Below, piece after piece: positions 12,157 to 22,400 of a stretch of DNA of 27,660 bases. Under the pieces are notes generated by a model that saw only the letters and a list, made by a program, of their open reading frames with translations, ran no database searches and was not told the origin of the DNA. Position numbers and translations under genes: made by a program. How positions within the stretch are numbered: position 1 is the first letter of the stretch; every line of letters starts with the position of its first letter. The DNA comes from Schoenoplectus triqueter. Its lineage: Eukaryota; Streptophyta; Magnoliopsida; Poales; Cyperaceae. The stretch spans positions 1-27,660 of the forward strand of contig CAXKVV010000412.1 of the NCBI GenBank assembly GCA_964058805.1. The letters run 5' to 3'.

Positions 12157-12206
12157 GATAGTGACGCGTTTGTTTCGCGTCACTGTCAGTGACGCGCTAT
12201 CATTCG
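12157..12206. repeat. Alternating inverted copies of AGTGACGCG
   Basis: AGTGACGCG occurs on the plus strand at 12160-12168, inverted at 12176-12184, and on the plus strand again at 12188-12196. The last two form a perfect nine-base stem with a three-base loop. The GC-rich words stand out in AT-rich surroundings and resemble subterminal repeats of CACTA-like transposons; TGACGCGCT recurs near 14916. Confidence 0.6.
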
Positions 12207-13725
12207 TAGATTTTAAATTTTATTTTTATCAATTTTATTATTAATAATATAATTATTTTATACAAAAAAAAACTGATTAAACTTGGTCCAAACACAATGC
12301 ACAAAATTTCGGATTGCCCTGGCCTCTGGTGGACTGAAAACTTGATTCAGCAGCTGACAATAAAGAGGAAAATGAAAAAAACCAAGAAGAGGACGATTAG
12401 AAGCTCCTTCTAGATTCGGGAGGAAGCGCCATAACTAGATAAGATAAGCATGGATGAATTAGCAACGCACCCCTTACATTTGATAAATCTCACACGAGGA
12501 TCCTTGAAGAATCAAGGCAGTAAGGCTCCATTTGACACTAATTTTTTTTTCCCAAAATAAGGTGGGAGATCTTCAGGGAGACACTCTATTAGTAATAACG
12601 CTCTTAGCAATAACGTTTGGTACCACTATTTTAAAAGAAGAAACATTAATTCTTTTAATGACATTAAAATATCAATATGTATCTTTTCCCAAATAAATAA
12701 TAAAATATTATTATTTATTATCATTATATAATAATTAAATAATTATAATAATATATATTTTTGTAATTTTTTAAATATATTATTAACAATACTAGTAATA
12801 TAATAATTTTAAATTTCATAAAGTGCGTAAAAACATTAGAGAAATCTATGCGGTTAAATCATTATTATTATTATTTTGATTATTTATAAGTATAATTAAC
12901 AATAATTGCCATTGTATTATTAATGTTAATATTATATTACTAACATTACTATTATATTTTTATCTTAATACTAATATTATATTTAATTAACAGTATTTTG
13001 ATTATGGAAGGAAGAATATAATTATAATTAAAAATTAATTAAATATTAAAAAGGAAACGAATGATATAATTGTATTATTAAATTGGAAGAAATTTAGCTC
13101 TTTTTTGGAAGTTCTCTTCTTCCACCTAATCTACTCACTTTTCATCTAATTTCATTTGTGTTTGTTAACTTTTTTCTAGAAGATCTCTTCTTCCACATTA
13201 TTATGGAAGAAATTTGAGTACCAAAGGAACTTCTGCAAAGTACAGGATCCTAAATTTACTAACGAACCTGCGCGCTCTTTCCAAACTAAGTGTAAAAATG
13301 GATTGGGGCACCCTTAGGCCTCACCGTGTAAGCCAACCAATAAAATGCTTCCATTTGAATTAAGTCAATTAACAATGTATATCCACATATAACAGTACTT
13401 GAATAATACTGATGACAAATCAGTAAGGTTACCAAACTCACCACTATTTTCTATTATTTCTCACTAAAAGGCATTCTTAATATAAAAGGAAAATCTTAAC
13501 TATTGATTATGACTAACACATATTTCTCTCACTTATTCGCTATACTCTTTTCTTTAATTATTTCTATGATTGTATATTAGTTTTTACAAACAAAATTAAT
13601 TGTATTTGCAGCCCAATGACACTTCCAAATAATCATTAACAAACACAAAAATATAAGATATTTTATAGAATATCATAATTCACCCAATAGCACAGATTGC
13701 TTGGAATCCCTATTTCTTGCTTTTT

Positions 13726-13772
13726 AACTTAGAAGTGTACGCCAAAAAAAAAAAAAACTTAGAAGTGGACGC
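13726..13772. repeat. 17-base direct repeat around a poly(A) run
   Basis: AACTTAGAAGTGTACGC at 13726-13742 and AACTTAGAAGTGGACGC at 13756-13772 differ at one base and flank an A-rich spacer. This could be a target-site duplication around a retroposed A tail or slippage during replication. Confidence 0.6.
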
Positions 13773-14293
13773 AGCCTCATTTCATAATGTATTTGTAATT
13801 TTGTATGTATTAATGAATCCACAGTACACATTCTATGGTATCCGTTAAAATTGTAACTTGAATGGCATCCATTAAAATAAATTTTCTTCCAGTTCAATCG
13901 GATGAATATATTTTTACACTTGTCCAGATTTTAATGTGCCATGCATTAAAATAAAGAACCCAAGTTAATTTTCTTTGTTCTCTCATTAAAACTTGGTTTA
14001 ACTTAACTATGTTTTTTTACAAATAATTTTACGAAAAAATTATTAGATTCTTCTTTTCTATAATAATTCGAACAAAATAATCTTCTTCACAACTGCTAGA
14101 TTGTGCTTACAGAGCTTGAGTTCATATATTTTTTTAATTCTTCTGGGATTTAAACTCCTGCAAAGAAAATAAGAAAGAAAAATAATTTAACATAATTTTT
14201 GTTCATTGTTTAGGATTAAAAGAAGTGCATGGTACCATATTAAATATAATATCTTCATGGTTTGTTACTTTATTATGGAATTAAAAAGTGTGT

Positions 14294-14370
14294 CTAAAAT
14301 GGAATATGAAAGAGGAACTAAAATGGAATTGCCTGTGTGAGAGAGTAAAAAGAGGAACTAAAATGGAATT
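14294..14370. repeat. Tandem repeat of AGAGGAACTAAAATGGAATT
   Basis: The 20-base word is perfect at 14311-14330 and 14351-14370, a 40-base period. A partial copy (CTAAAATGGAAT) precedes them at 14294-14305. An open frame crosses the repeat but resembles no protein. Confidence 0.75.
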
Positions 14371-15525
14371 TAGAGTAATAAATTCACTATCTGATGTAAA
14401 CAAAAAAAAAGGAATATTATTATCGTCCCCAGCCTTTTATCCCCATTCATTGTCCCCAAACGAAAAATTTTCATTTTAAGCATTTAATTAACTTTTTATA
14501 TGTTTCCGACTTTTCATTTTTATAACTGCATAGCACATTAATAATTCAAAAAAAAATTGAAATTGAAATAGCGTCTCTTTAAGAAAATTAGAGAGAGTTA
14601 GCACTTGGTAAAAACTATCAAATTTACTTATATCTATTATACTATGCTATTTATATCAAGTGTTGTGATTATTTATTTGAATAAATGGTGGAATTTAACC
14701 ACCAAAGCCGGTTGATGTATATAGCAAAAATTAATAGATATAAATAAAATTGATAGTTGAAGCCAATAGATACAACAATTACCAAAAACGTAGATATAAA
14801 TAATATGGATATCAAATAATAATATTTTAAGTTATTAGAATTTTAGTAACTGACACAGTAAATATAAATAGGGACAACTAACGATATAAATAATGTCAGA
14901 ATGAAAATCAATTGATGACGCGCTGATTTTTTATGTCAAATTTATTGTTGCTGTAAATAATCCAAACATTTATGGTCAAATAATATAAACTAACGGTTGA
15001 TTATAAATTAATCGACCAGTTGCCTAGAAACAGAAAAAAATAGTGAATCTAATTGATGTCGCTGAGATTGTATGTTATGGTCACAAAAAATAGCGATTTT
15101 TTTTGTGCCAAATGATTACAGTTACGGTCAACTCATGCAAATTTAAAAATTTTATTTTTCTTTGATATTATGGTCAAATCGCGAAAGACTTTAAACGTTT
15201 CAACTACTAAATTCACGGGAGTCAAAGTTTGAGGATATTTGTGAGGATAAATGCTTGGAATTATTATCAGCCTCCAAAAAAAATCGTACCGCCTTCTTTA
15301 ATAAGTTTATATTTTATCCATTAATTATCGAATAATTTCGGCCTGGATCTGATAAATCCGTCGTCGGGTCGGATTAAGAATCGACACTTCTATTCCAAAC
15401 AAAATAACTTGACCGTTTAACCTATGTTATATTGGGCCATACCGCCCTGCGCCATACACGATCTAGATTTTAGAAACGAGGAGCGCCACGTTCCCAGCCG
15501 CTGGTGTTTTCCACGACTACACGCG

Positions 15526-15637
15526 TTGACACGTGTCCGCACGTGACAATTCCTTGACCAAACTTGGTCTACCATCTAAAATTCTAAATCCTTCCTAACA
15601 ACTTTCCTGTGGGAGGTGCAATGCTTGACCGTTGACG
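15526..15637 (+). promoter_or_regulatory. G-box/ABRE pair and W-box cluster upstream of the F-box gene
   Basis: Two CACGTG cores lie close together: the palindrome GACACGTGTC at 15528-15537 and GCACGTGAC at 15539-15547. Four TTGAC W-box cores surround them, at about 15526, 15554 (TTGACCA), 15625 (TTGACC) and 15632 (TTGACG). The set sits 50-160 bases upstream of the TATA box, the expected location for bZIP/bHLH and WRKY sites. Stress or abscisic-acid control is an inference from motif identity. Confidence 0.55.
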
Positions 15638-15686
15638 GCTTCAAATCCTGGTGCATGGTGCTCCTACTTCACGCACCCCATCCTTC

Positions 15687-15692
15687 TATAAA
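15687..15692 (+). promoter_or_regulatory. TATA box of the F-box gene
   Basis: CTATAAACC lies about 110 bases upstream of the ATG at 15798. It also argues against the earlier in-frame ATG at 15651, which would precede the expected transcription start. Confidence 0.6.
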
Positions 15693-15797
15693 CCATCTCC
15701 TCGTCTGATTTCTACTTCTACATCTGTAACGCAAACCGGTTGCTTTCTTCTTTGTTCTTACCCAGAGAAACAAAACCGATCGACGTGCTTGGAGAGA

Positions 15798-16601
15798 ATG
15801 ATAATGAGATTGAGACCAGAGAGGCCTACGCCACCTCCATGGGAGGTATTGCTTCTAATTTCTCATTTCCTTCAACCAGAAACTCTGCTGAAAGCCTCAT
15901 GCGTGTGCAAATCCTGGCGTGAAGTTTTCACCTCAGACCACCTATGGCGACCCATTTGTCTCTCTTCTTACCCCTGTTCTTTCCACCTTCTTGTCTCGGG
16001 TATCTCTCCATACCATCTCTTCTCTCTCTTCTTCTCCTCCTCTAAACGGAGGTACAACCACCCATCCCCCCTTCGCCTCTCTCTTAATCAGCTCTTCTTC
16101 ACCATAGAATTATTTTATGGCAAAGTGACCCTTGTCTCTGTTGTAAAGCCTGGAGAAGAAGCCTTGCCAAGGAAGGACTGCACGTTCCGGTTCGAAGCTG
16201 ATCTGAGGGACCAGAATGTGCCATTATGTGAGACAGGGGAGATGACAGCTGGATGGACAGTCGTGATGAAAGGGTTAGATGGAGCATTTACCATGATGGA
16301 GAGAGAAGGGAAAGGGAGGAAGATTGGAGGTGATCAGACCAGGGTTTGGTTCAATGAGCGATTGCCGGTGCCAGATTGTTGCAAGGGGTTGATGCCGGAA
16401 GGCGCCGGTATCGAAGCAGAGATGGTGGTGGAGATTGGTGAAATACAAAATGGGAAGAGAATGGTGGAGAGGGTCGGTCTGGGTTTGATCCGTGGTTGTA
16501 GGTATGTTGCATTGGAGGATGGATTGAGGTACTTGCAATATTTTCTCTTGGGCAGAGATAAAATAGAAATTAGTACTCGCCTACTTGGTAACATCTGCTG
16601 A
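15798..16601 (+). CDS. F-box protein, intronless
   Basis: A single exon encodes 267 residues from the ATG at 15798; a second ATG two codons later is equally possible. Residues about 10-55 form an F-box, with PPWEVLLLISHFL, the SCVCKSWR signature and SDHLWRPIC. F-box proteins dock to SKP1 in SCF ubiquitin ligases and choose substrates through the C-terminal part. That part (residues about 100-267) has no Kelch, LRR or WD repeats; it reads as an unnamed plant C-terminal domain ending in YVALEDGLRYLQYFLL. The overall arrangement resembles Arabidopsis At5g04010-type F-box proteins, a match made from memory. Extension to the ATG at 15651 would add 49 Ser/Thr-rich residues but lies upstream of the TATA box. 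The target is unknown. Confidence 0.85.
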   Translation: MIMRLRPERPTPPPWEVLLLISHFLQPETLLKASCVCKSWREVFTSDHLWRPICLSSYPCSFHLLVSGISPYHLFSLFFSSSKRRYNHPSPLRLSLNQLFFTIELFYGKVTLVSVVKPGEEALPRKDCTFRFEADLRDQNVPLCETGEMTAGWTVVMKGLDGAFTMMEREGKGRKIGGDQTRVWFNERLPVPDCCKGLMPEGAGIEAEMVVEIGEIQNGKRMVERVGLGLIRGCRYVALEDGLRYLQYFLLGRDKIEISTRLLGNIC

Positions 16602-18120
16602 ATTTAAGGGATCATTATCCAAATGGAGATGAGAGCCGGTCTCTTCTATGAGAATGGCAGCAGCTAGATCAGTATCACTGCATGCTTAGTTTGCAACGCA
16701 GATACAATATGCGTGATTAATTCTTTGTTATGCCTTCTTCATATCTTGTGAATTCATGTTTCGAAGAGATTGCATCCAGTTATTTTGTTGAATGCTGGTG
16801 ATTTGATGATGCTTTTTTAACTTCATGCCCTCGAAACATCCAGCACACAGATAAGTTTGTGCTGTAATGTTCTGCCAGCTTGGTTTGGGCCTTCCGGCAG
16901 AAATGTCTGTTCTCAAAATTAATTTTCATTCTTGAATTTCAATTTGTCATGATAAATTTTGAAAAATAAAAAAAATGATTAAAACGTCCCACCAATTTAA
17001 AAAAAGCGAAGATTATACTGCGGAAGGCAACCTACAAACAAAACTATATATGTTTTGTATATTTTTTTTATTATTAGAAAGATGAAAGTTAAGTATATAA
17101 AAGAGATACAAAATACCTTTCTTTCTTCTACACCGCTATTATTAAATTTTCTCATCTTTAACTCATTTTTGTGCGGATATATATAATTGTATATACAAAT
17201 AATTTTGTTTTTCAATACATATATTTGTCTATTATATTTCCGATAACACTTTTGATGAATTATTATCAGTTCAAATTTTAACTTTGTATATATAAAATTT
17301 ATTTATGTCATAATTTTAGAATATAAATTTCATTATATTTAAAGTTAGTTATTATATTTAATAAAATTTAAAAAAAATAACTCTAAAATAATAAAATTTG
17401 TATATAAAATAAAATTATTTTTTAAAAATTATTAATCATAATAAATTAATTTTAAATACGATAAATTAATCATCTATAAAATTATAATATAAATATTTTA
17501 TTAGATTACTTAAATTAAAATTTTGAGAATAAAAAATTAAAATTTGAATTGTTATCGTTAGTTTCGGTATAATAAAATATGATACAAACAATCATACACG
17601 ACAAATTGACAATTTGCTGTGGTCTGTGGAGTATGGCCGTGTCCACCACAGTTTTTTGGGCCGCGGAGTTGTTAACAAGTTTCCGCCTGTTTAAGCGCTA
17701 TTGAAGTTTGGAAGATCACTGTTCACGGTCAATCACGGAGCACTTTTATAACTTTGTACTAAAATGTTCACAAATAAATGCGTTGTTATTCAGCAAGTAT
17801 AGGAATCATAATTTAGCCCATAATTTAGCCCACGGTTTAGTGAATTCGCTCAGATCTGGTACGGTAAGATGTTAATTCATCTAGCTCGGTCAATGAATGA
17901 ATAGGATTGGGTCAGGTCATCCTATGAGTAGGGTTGAGTACAGATTTGGAGTTAGATCCGTCCGTTCGGCCCGGAATAATTGTATATATATAATTTATTT
18001 ATATTTATACTTATATTATATATATTTATATAGAGTAAAGATACCGTGAGTTTAAACTCATGGTGACCTTCGGTGATCTTAACTCAAAAAGCATATCAAA
18101 TAATTTCCAAAATATAATTT
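16602..18120. other. Intergenic region, no gene seen
   Basis: The first 300 bases are probably the F-box 3' region. From about 16920 to 17580 the sequence is extremely AT-rich with no conserved frame. At 17620-17900 composition becomes more balanced and at about 17940-17975 a TCCGTCCGTTCGGCCCGG word resembles retroelement debris, but no element could be delimited. Confidence 0.4.
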
Positions 18121-18129
18121 ATCATGCTC

Positions 18130-19010
18130 ATTAAATTTATTACACTTAACATCTTCTTTGATTTGTCGATTTGGAAAAATAATCTTAAATTTTATAATTT
18201 GTCTTGTTTGAGTTTTGTGCATGGATTAACATGCAAATGGATTAGTGCACAAGAACCAAGACTAATGGGATATAAGAGATTGATTAAGACTGCATTAGGC
18301 TTATGTTTAGTTAGACTCAATCTGGATTGAATTGGTCAAGATAAATTGAACTTAAACAACATAGAAAAATGTTTTTGCCTAGTGAATCATTATAATGATT
18401 CAGTAATCGTTATAACAGTTCATCTCAATACTCAAAAATATTCTAAGGCAGAAAAATATTCATAGAAACCAGAGTGTATCGTTATGTAACAATTCAGTAA
18501 TCGTTACAACGATTCATGAAATGTATAACAATTCAATGAATCGTTATAACGTTTCAGCTCAATTGATCCAACAACTATTCTTTCTAAACCGTTATAACGA
18601 TTCCCAAATCGTTATAACGGTTGAAACCGACAAATAGTTTCTTCAGTTGTTTCAGAATAACTATTTTAAAAATGTCACATCTCTCACTAAAACTGTACAA
18701 GATCCATCTAGCACAATCATTACTCCAGATAGCTTACTAGCGATATATAAAGTGAGAGAGATAATTCAAGAGATTGAAACACTCAATTAATCAAATTCTT
18801 ATTTAAGCTCAATCTAGCTTCTCTCTATTCACCCAACTTGATCATTCGTGATCTTCTTGTAAATATTTTCTTGAGTTGTAGTGCTCACCTTTTTTAGTGT
18901 ATTGTCACGAGTGTGTTGTCACTCATCCTTTTTGAGTGCGTTGTCACTCTAGTTACCGATAGACTTGCCAGATCATTTTTGTGTAAGGGACCAAATTCTA
19001 CAAGTGAAAA
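18130..19010 (+). mobile_element. Probable Copia-like LTR remnant
   Basis: The segment has the organisation of a retrotransposon LTR: an upstream part with many related short palindromes (18384-18622), a TATATAAAGTGAGAG box near 18744, and a downstream part with repeated TTGTCAC motifs (about 18900-18952), as in R-U5 regions. No primer-binding site, gag or pol sequence and no partner LTR are visible, so it would be a solo or truncated LTR. Its exact ends are not determined. Confidence 0.42.
18384..18622. repeat. Cluster of palindromic ATCGTTATAACGAT-type repeats
   Basis: GAATCATTATAATGATTC at 18384-18401 is a perfect 18-base palindrome. AACCGTTATAACGATT (18587-18602) and its exact reverse complement (18607-18622) form a 16-base stem with a four-base loop. 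Between them are at least four further copies or variants of CGTTATAAC. The pattern resembles the repeated motifs in U3 regions of plant LTR retrotransposons. Confidence 0.7.
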
Positions 19011-19224
19011 ACTATTTTTTTAATGTATTGGCTCAACCTCAATTATTGGAGGTTGATTGTGAAACCTCATAAAAAAATTTGACAGTAATTAAAATCTTAA
19101 CATTTTATATATTAAAAATAACAACAAAATAAATTTTAAAATAATAAATAATTAAGTTGATGAAGAATTTTTTTACGGAATTTTATATTTTAACATTTTT
19201 ACATAATTATTTTATTTTTTATTA

Positions 19225-19305
19225 ATGAGAGGACAAATTTTTTTTTTCAGAAGAGATATAAACAGCTGCCCCGGCCCTCTATTGGATCCGCTCCTGCTTA
19301 TACCC
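19225..19305. mobile_element. Probable end of a small transposon near the ARP first exon
   Basis: The stretch around 19270-19300 reads GCCCCGGCCCTCTATTGG followed by GATCCGCTCCTGC. On the complement strand this becomes a start of the type AGGAGCGGATCCA, close to the AGGGGCAGAGCCA tip at 19957. The opposite end was not found. The fragment lies about 120 bases before the first recognisable ARP coding sequence. Confidence 0.35.
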
Positions 19306-19424
19306 TTGTCTAATGAACCATTGTTTTCTTTCACTATGATTGTAGTAATCATTGGCTTCTTCGTTGTCACTCAAGAGCTGGTGCCTCAGTTTTATTTAGG
19401 AAGTTTGAGGGGATGAAACCTTAA

Positions 19425-22400
19425 GCTCTCTCCCACTCGTTCAGATCATCTTCCCGAGTAGCTGTTACCAAGCAAGCCCGAAAATCAACTGAGGATACTG
19501 TTGATTCAGTTCTAAAAGTTTGTTGTGACCAGTGCTGTTATAATGATTTCAATTATTTTAGATGGTCTGATATTTCATTTCCATCTGTTTTCATATGTAG
19601 GAGGATACGACCTCAATCTCATCTGAGATTGAGCAAGTTAGGAGTGATACTGATAAGCTTCAATCAATGACAGTCAAAGAATTAAGGGAAATTAATAGGT
19701 GCTGATATGAATTGATTTTGTTCTATTAATTTTATTTTATAATTTGAATTTGATTATGGTACCTCATTGACTTTATGCTATTTGCAAACAAAGGAAGGTA
19801 GGAATTTCGACTAGAGGTACTAAGAAGGAGCTTGTCTCGGCACTGTTGAGCTCTGTTGATGAAACCAACAAGGGTTATGTTTTATTTTTTCTTTAAAAGG
19901 AATCGTACTACTTTACCACCTGTTTCATTTCAGTAGTGTAGTGAGGCATGCACAGTCAGGGGCAGAGCCATGCATTGGCAGGGGGAACAATTGAACCCCC
20001 GGCCAATTTTTTTTATATCCTTATATTTATGTATATTTTCAGAAAAAAAACAGATTGGCTCCACCCTGGGCATGGTTTAGTTATTTTGAACAAAATTATC
20101 TGCATTTCACTTAAAATATATAATATATTCTCTTATTTAAAAAATATGCAGTGAAAAAAAGGGTAAATTAACCAATAGAATTATCTATTGAAATTTGGCA
20201 GTCAAAAGTTTATCACCATCAGCTATGCAAAATGTTTCATCAAAAAGGAACAAAGTTTCCACTGCAATTGAAGAAACTGTAGAATGCACCACAAAGATGT
20301 CCAACTCAACAAACAAGCTAAAGAAAAGTAGAACAACGGAGAAATTGATTCAATCTACCATCTCTAAGGCCAATTCTATAATGGAAGTTAGCCAGCTAGA
20401 GTTATCTGCTGTGTCACAAGAAACCCTTGGTATTCCTCTTGCAAATAACAAAGTGAATTCCCATCTGTGATTACTATTTGCATATTACAGCATTGCAAAC
20501 TATAGCTGACTGAATTTGCAAATTACAACAACGACTTTTATAATTTGTAATTAACACCCCATGACAAAGAAAGTGAAGCATGGGTAATCATTTGCAATTA
20601 TTGACAAATATCAGGTGAAATTGTTAATAATATGATCAAACACATCAGTACCTTGGTCATTTAATTTTCTCTTACCTTGGCATGAAGTTGCCCAAGGAGA
20701 GCCATGGGCTATATTGACACACAAAAGGCCAAAGCCTGAGTGGATTGCATACAACTCAAGAAATATGAGACCACATCCACTTTCCCGTGATAGAGAAAAC
20801 TTCATCAAATTTCTCTCTTGGAATGTTAATGGGTTGCGCGCTTTGGTGAAATCAAAGGAATTTTCTGCAATTCAGCTCGCTCAGAAGGAGGATTTTGATG
20901 TCTTGTGCCTTCAAGAGACCAAAATTCAGGCAAGAGATGTTATAAAAAGTTATCCATCTTACTTTATATAGCGCTACAGATCACATAGAACAGTTGACTT
21001 TTGACGAAAGAAGTATTCATCTACTTTACTGTCTAGTTGTAATTATGTCTTTTTGTTTGTATGGTTATTGGATAATACAAATCATGAATGCAGTTTATGT
21101 CTTTTTATTGTTTACAGGAGAAAGATGTAGAAGAACTGAAATAACTTATTGAAGGGTACAACAATAGCTTTTGGACATGCAGTGTTTCAAAGCTCGGCTA
21201 CTCTGGCACTGCTATTATTTAACATGTATTAATAATTCTTAATTTTGTACATTCACCACATTCCAAGACACAGAAATGCTTAATAATTGTTAATAACAAG
21301 TACATAAAGCATTCTAACTCTAAATTGGTTAGATACTAGGCTGTTAGAAGTTGCATTATATTAAAGCCCGAGATAACTAATAATTAGGAAAAATGACTAC
21401 TTCCTTTATCATTTGCAGATAAAGCCAATATCCATCTCATATGGACTTGGAGTACCTGACCATCACTCAAAGGGACGTCTTGTGACTGTAGAGTTTAATA
21501 ACTTCTATTTGTTGTGTAGCTACGTACCTAATTCCGGTGACGGCCTAAGAAGATTGGTATTTTATTCCCTCCAATCTTAATATGAGTCCCTCATGTGAGA
21601 GGTTTGGGTACTTACGTTTATGATTCTTCTTCATTTCTTTTCTGGCAGAATTATAGAGTCACAGAATGGGATCCATGTCTTAGTAACTACATGAAGGTAC
21701 AATCACTGTTTCCTTGTTGCCTTTTTCTTTTTGAGGGGCCATGTAATTTGTCCACCTGTGGAATGAAGTGCAGTTAACATGGAAAGTATGAAGTATCCAT
21801 TCTCTTTCATTCTTTTTTTGAAAAATGTTACCTTTTTTGTATGAGCAACTATTTATTAAAAAAAAAACTGTTAGTAACAAAGACACAGAAAAATAAAAAG
21901 AGAAGGAAAGGGAAGTGAAATGCTAGAAATCACAAATTCATTTCCTACCTTGTTTTGTAAATGTTAATCCTATGTAAACTGAAAGAGTGGCTGCTTGTTT
22001 ATTCCTGAATATCCTCCAGCTTGTTCTTTCAAATACTCCATGTTTACTCCAGGAAGAGGGTGTTTTATTCATGTATTACCGAAAGAGGTAGTAGGTTTCT
22101 GTAAGTGGCACATAATGTGATAGCATTTGAATAGTAAGCTGGGAAGTCTGGTCTCCGGTCTTAGTTCATAAAAGATGCTTAAAACCCTTTGATTGCCACC
22201 GTATATCTTGAGATGAACACTGGATCAAGGATATTTTGGTCATTTCTGAAAAAGTAGGGTAAGACTGGTGTGAGCAATTTTCAAAAATCATGAATTGTGT
22301 AATGGTATCTATCCATTGCGAGTTTTTTTTTGTAAGGTTCATGAGTACTTGACCTTTTGTACTTCTGTTATAATTAGGAATTGGAGAAATCTAAACCTGT

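Larger units (their letters stand above)
11750..15500. other. Intergenic AT-rich region with repeat debris
   Basis: No convincing gene is present. Contents include the alternating GTGACGCG hairpins at 12157-12206, ATT-rich simple sequence at about 12650-13080, two related segments carrying GGAAGAAATTT and CTCTTCTTCCAC (about 13083-13130 and 13180-13215), short tandem repeats at 13726 and 14294, and a stretch at about 14910-15150 with TGACGCGCTGA and ATTGATGTCGCTGAG words that resembles CACTA-type subterminal sequence. None is intact enough to name. Confidence 0.4.

Noticed and set aside
15651..15797. Upstream in-frame ATG extending the F-box protein by 49 residues
   Set aside because: It lies upstream of the TATA box at 15687, so it is unlikely to be in the transcript; the extension is low complexity.
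16099..16594. Three antisense open frames over the F-box gene
   Set aside because: They are shadows of the GC-richer coding sequence and show no domain.
16728..16916. Minus-strand frame of 62 codons downstream of the F-box gene
   Set aside because: It lies in the probable 3' flank and has no recognisable motif or promoter.
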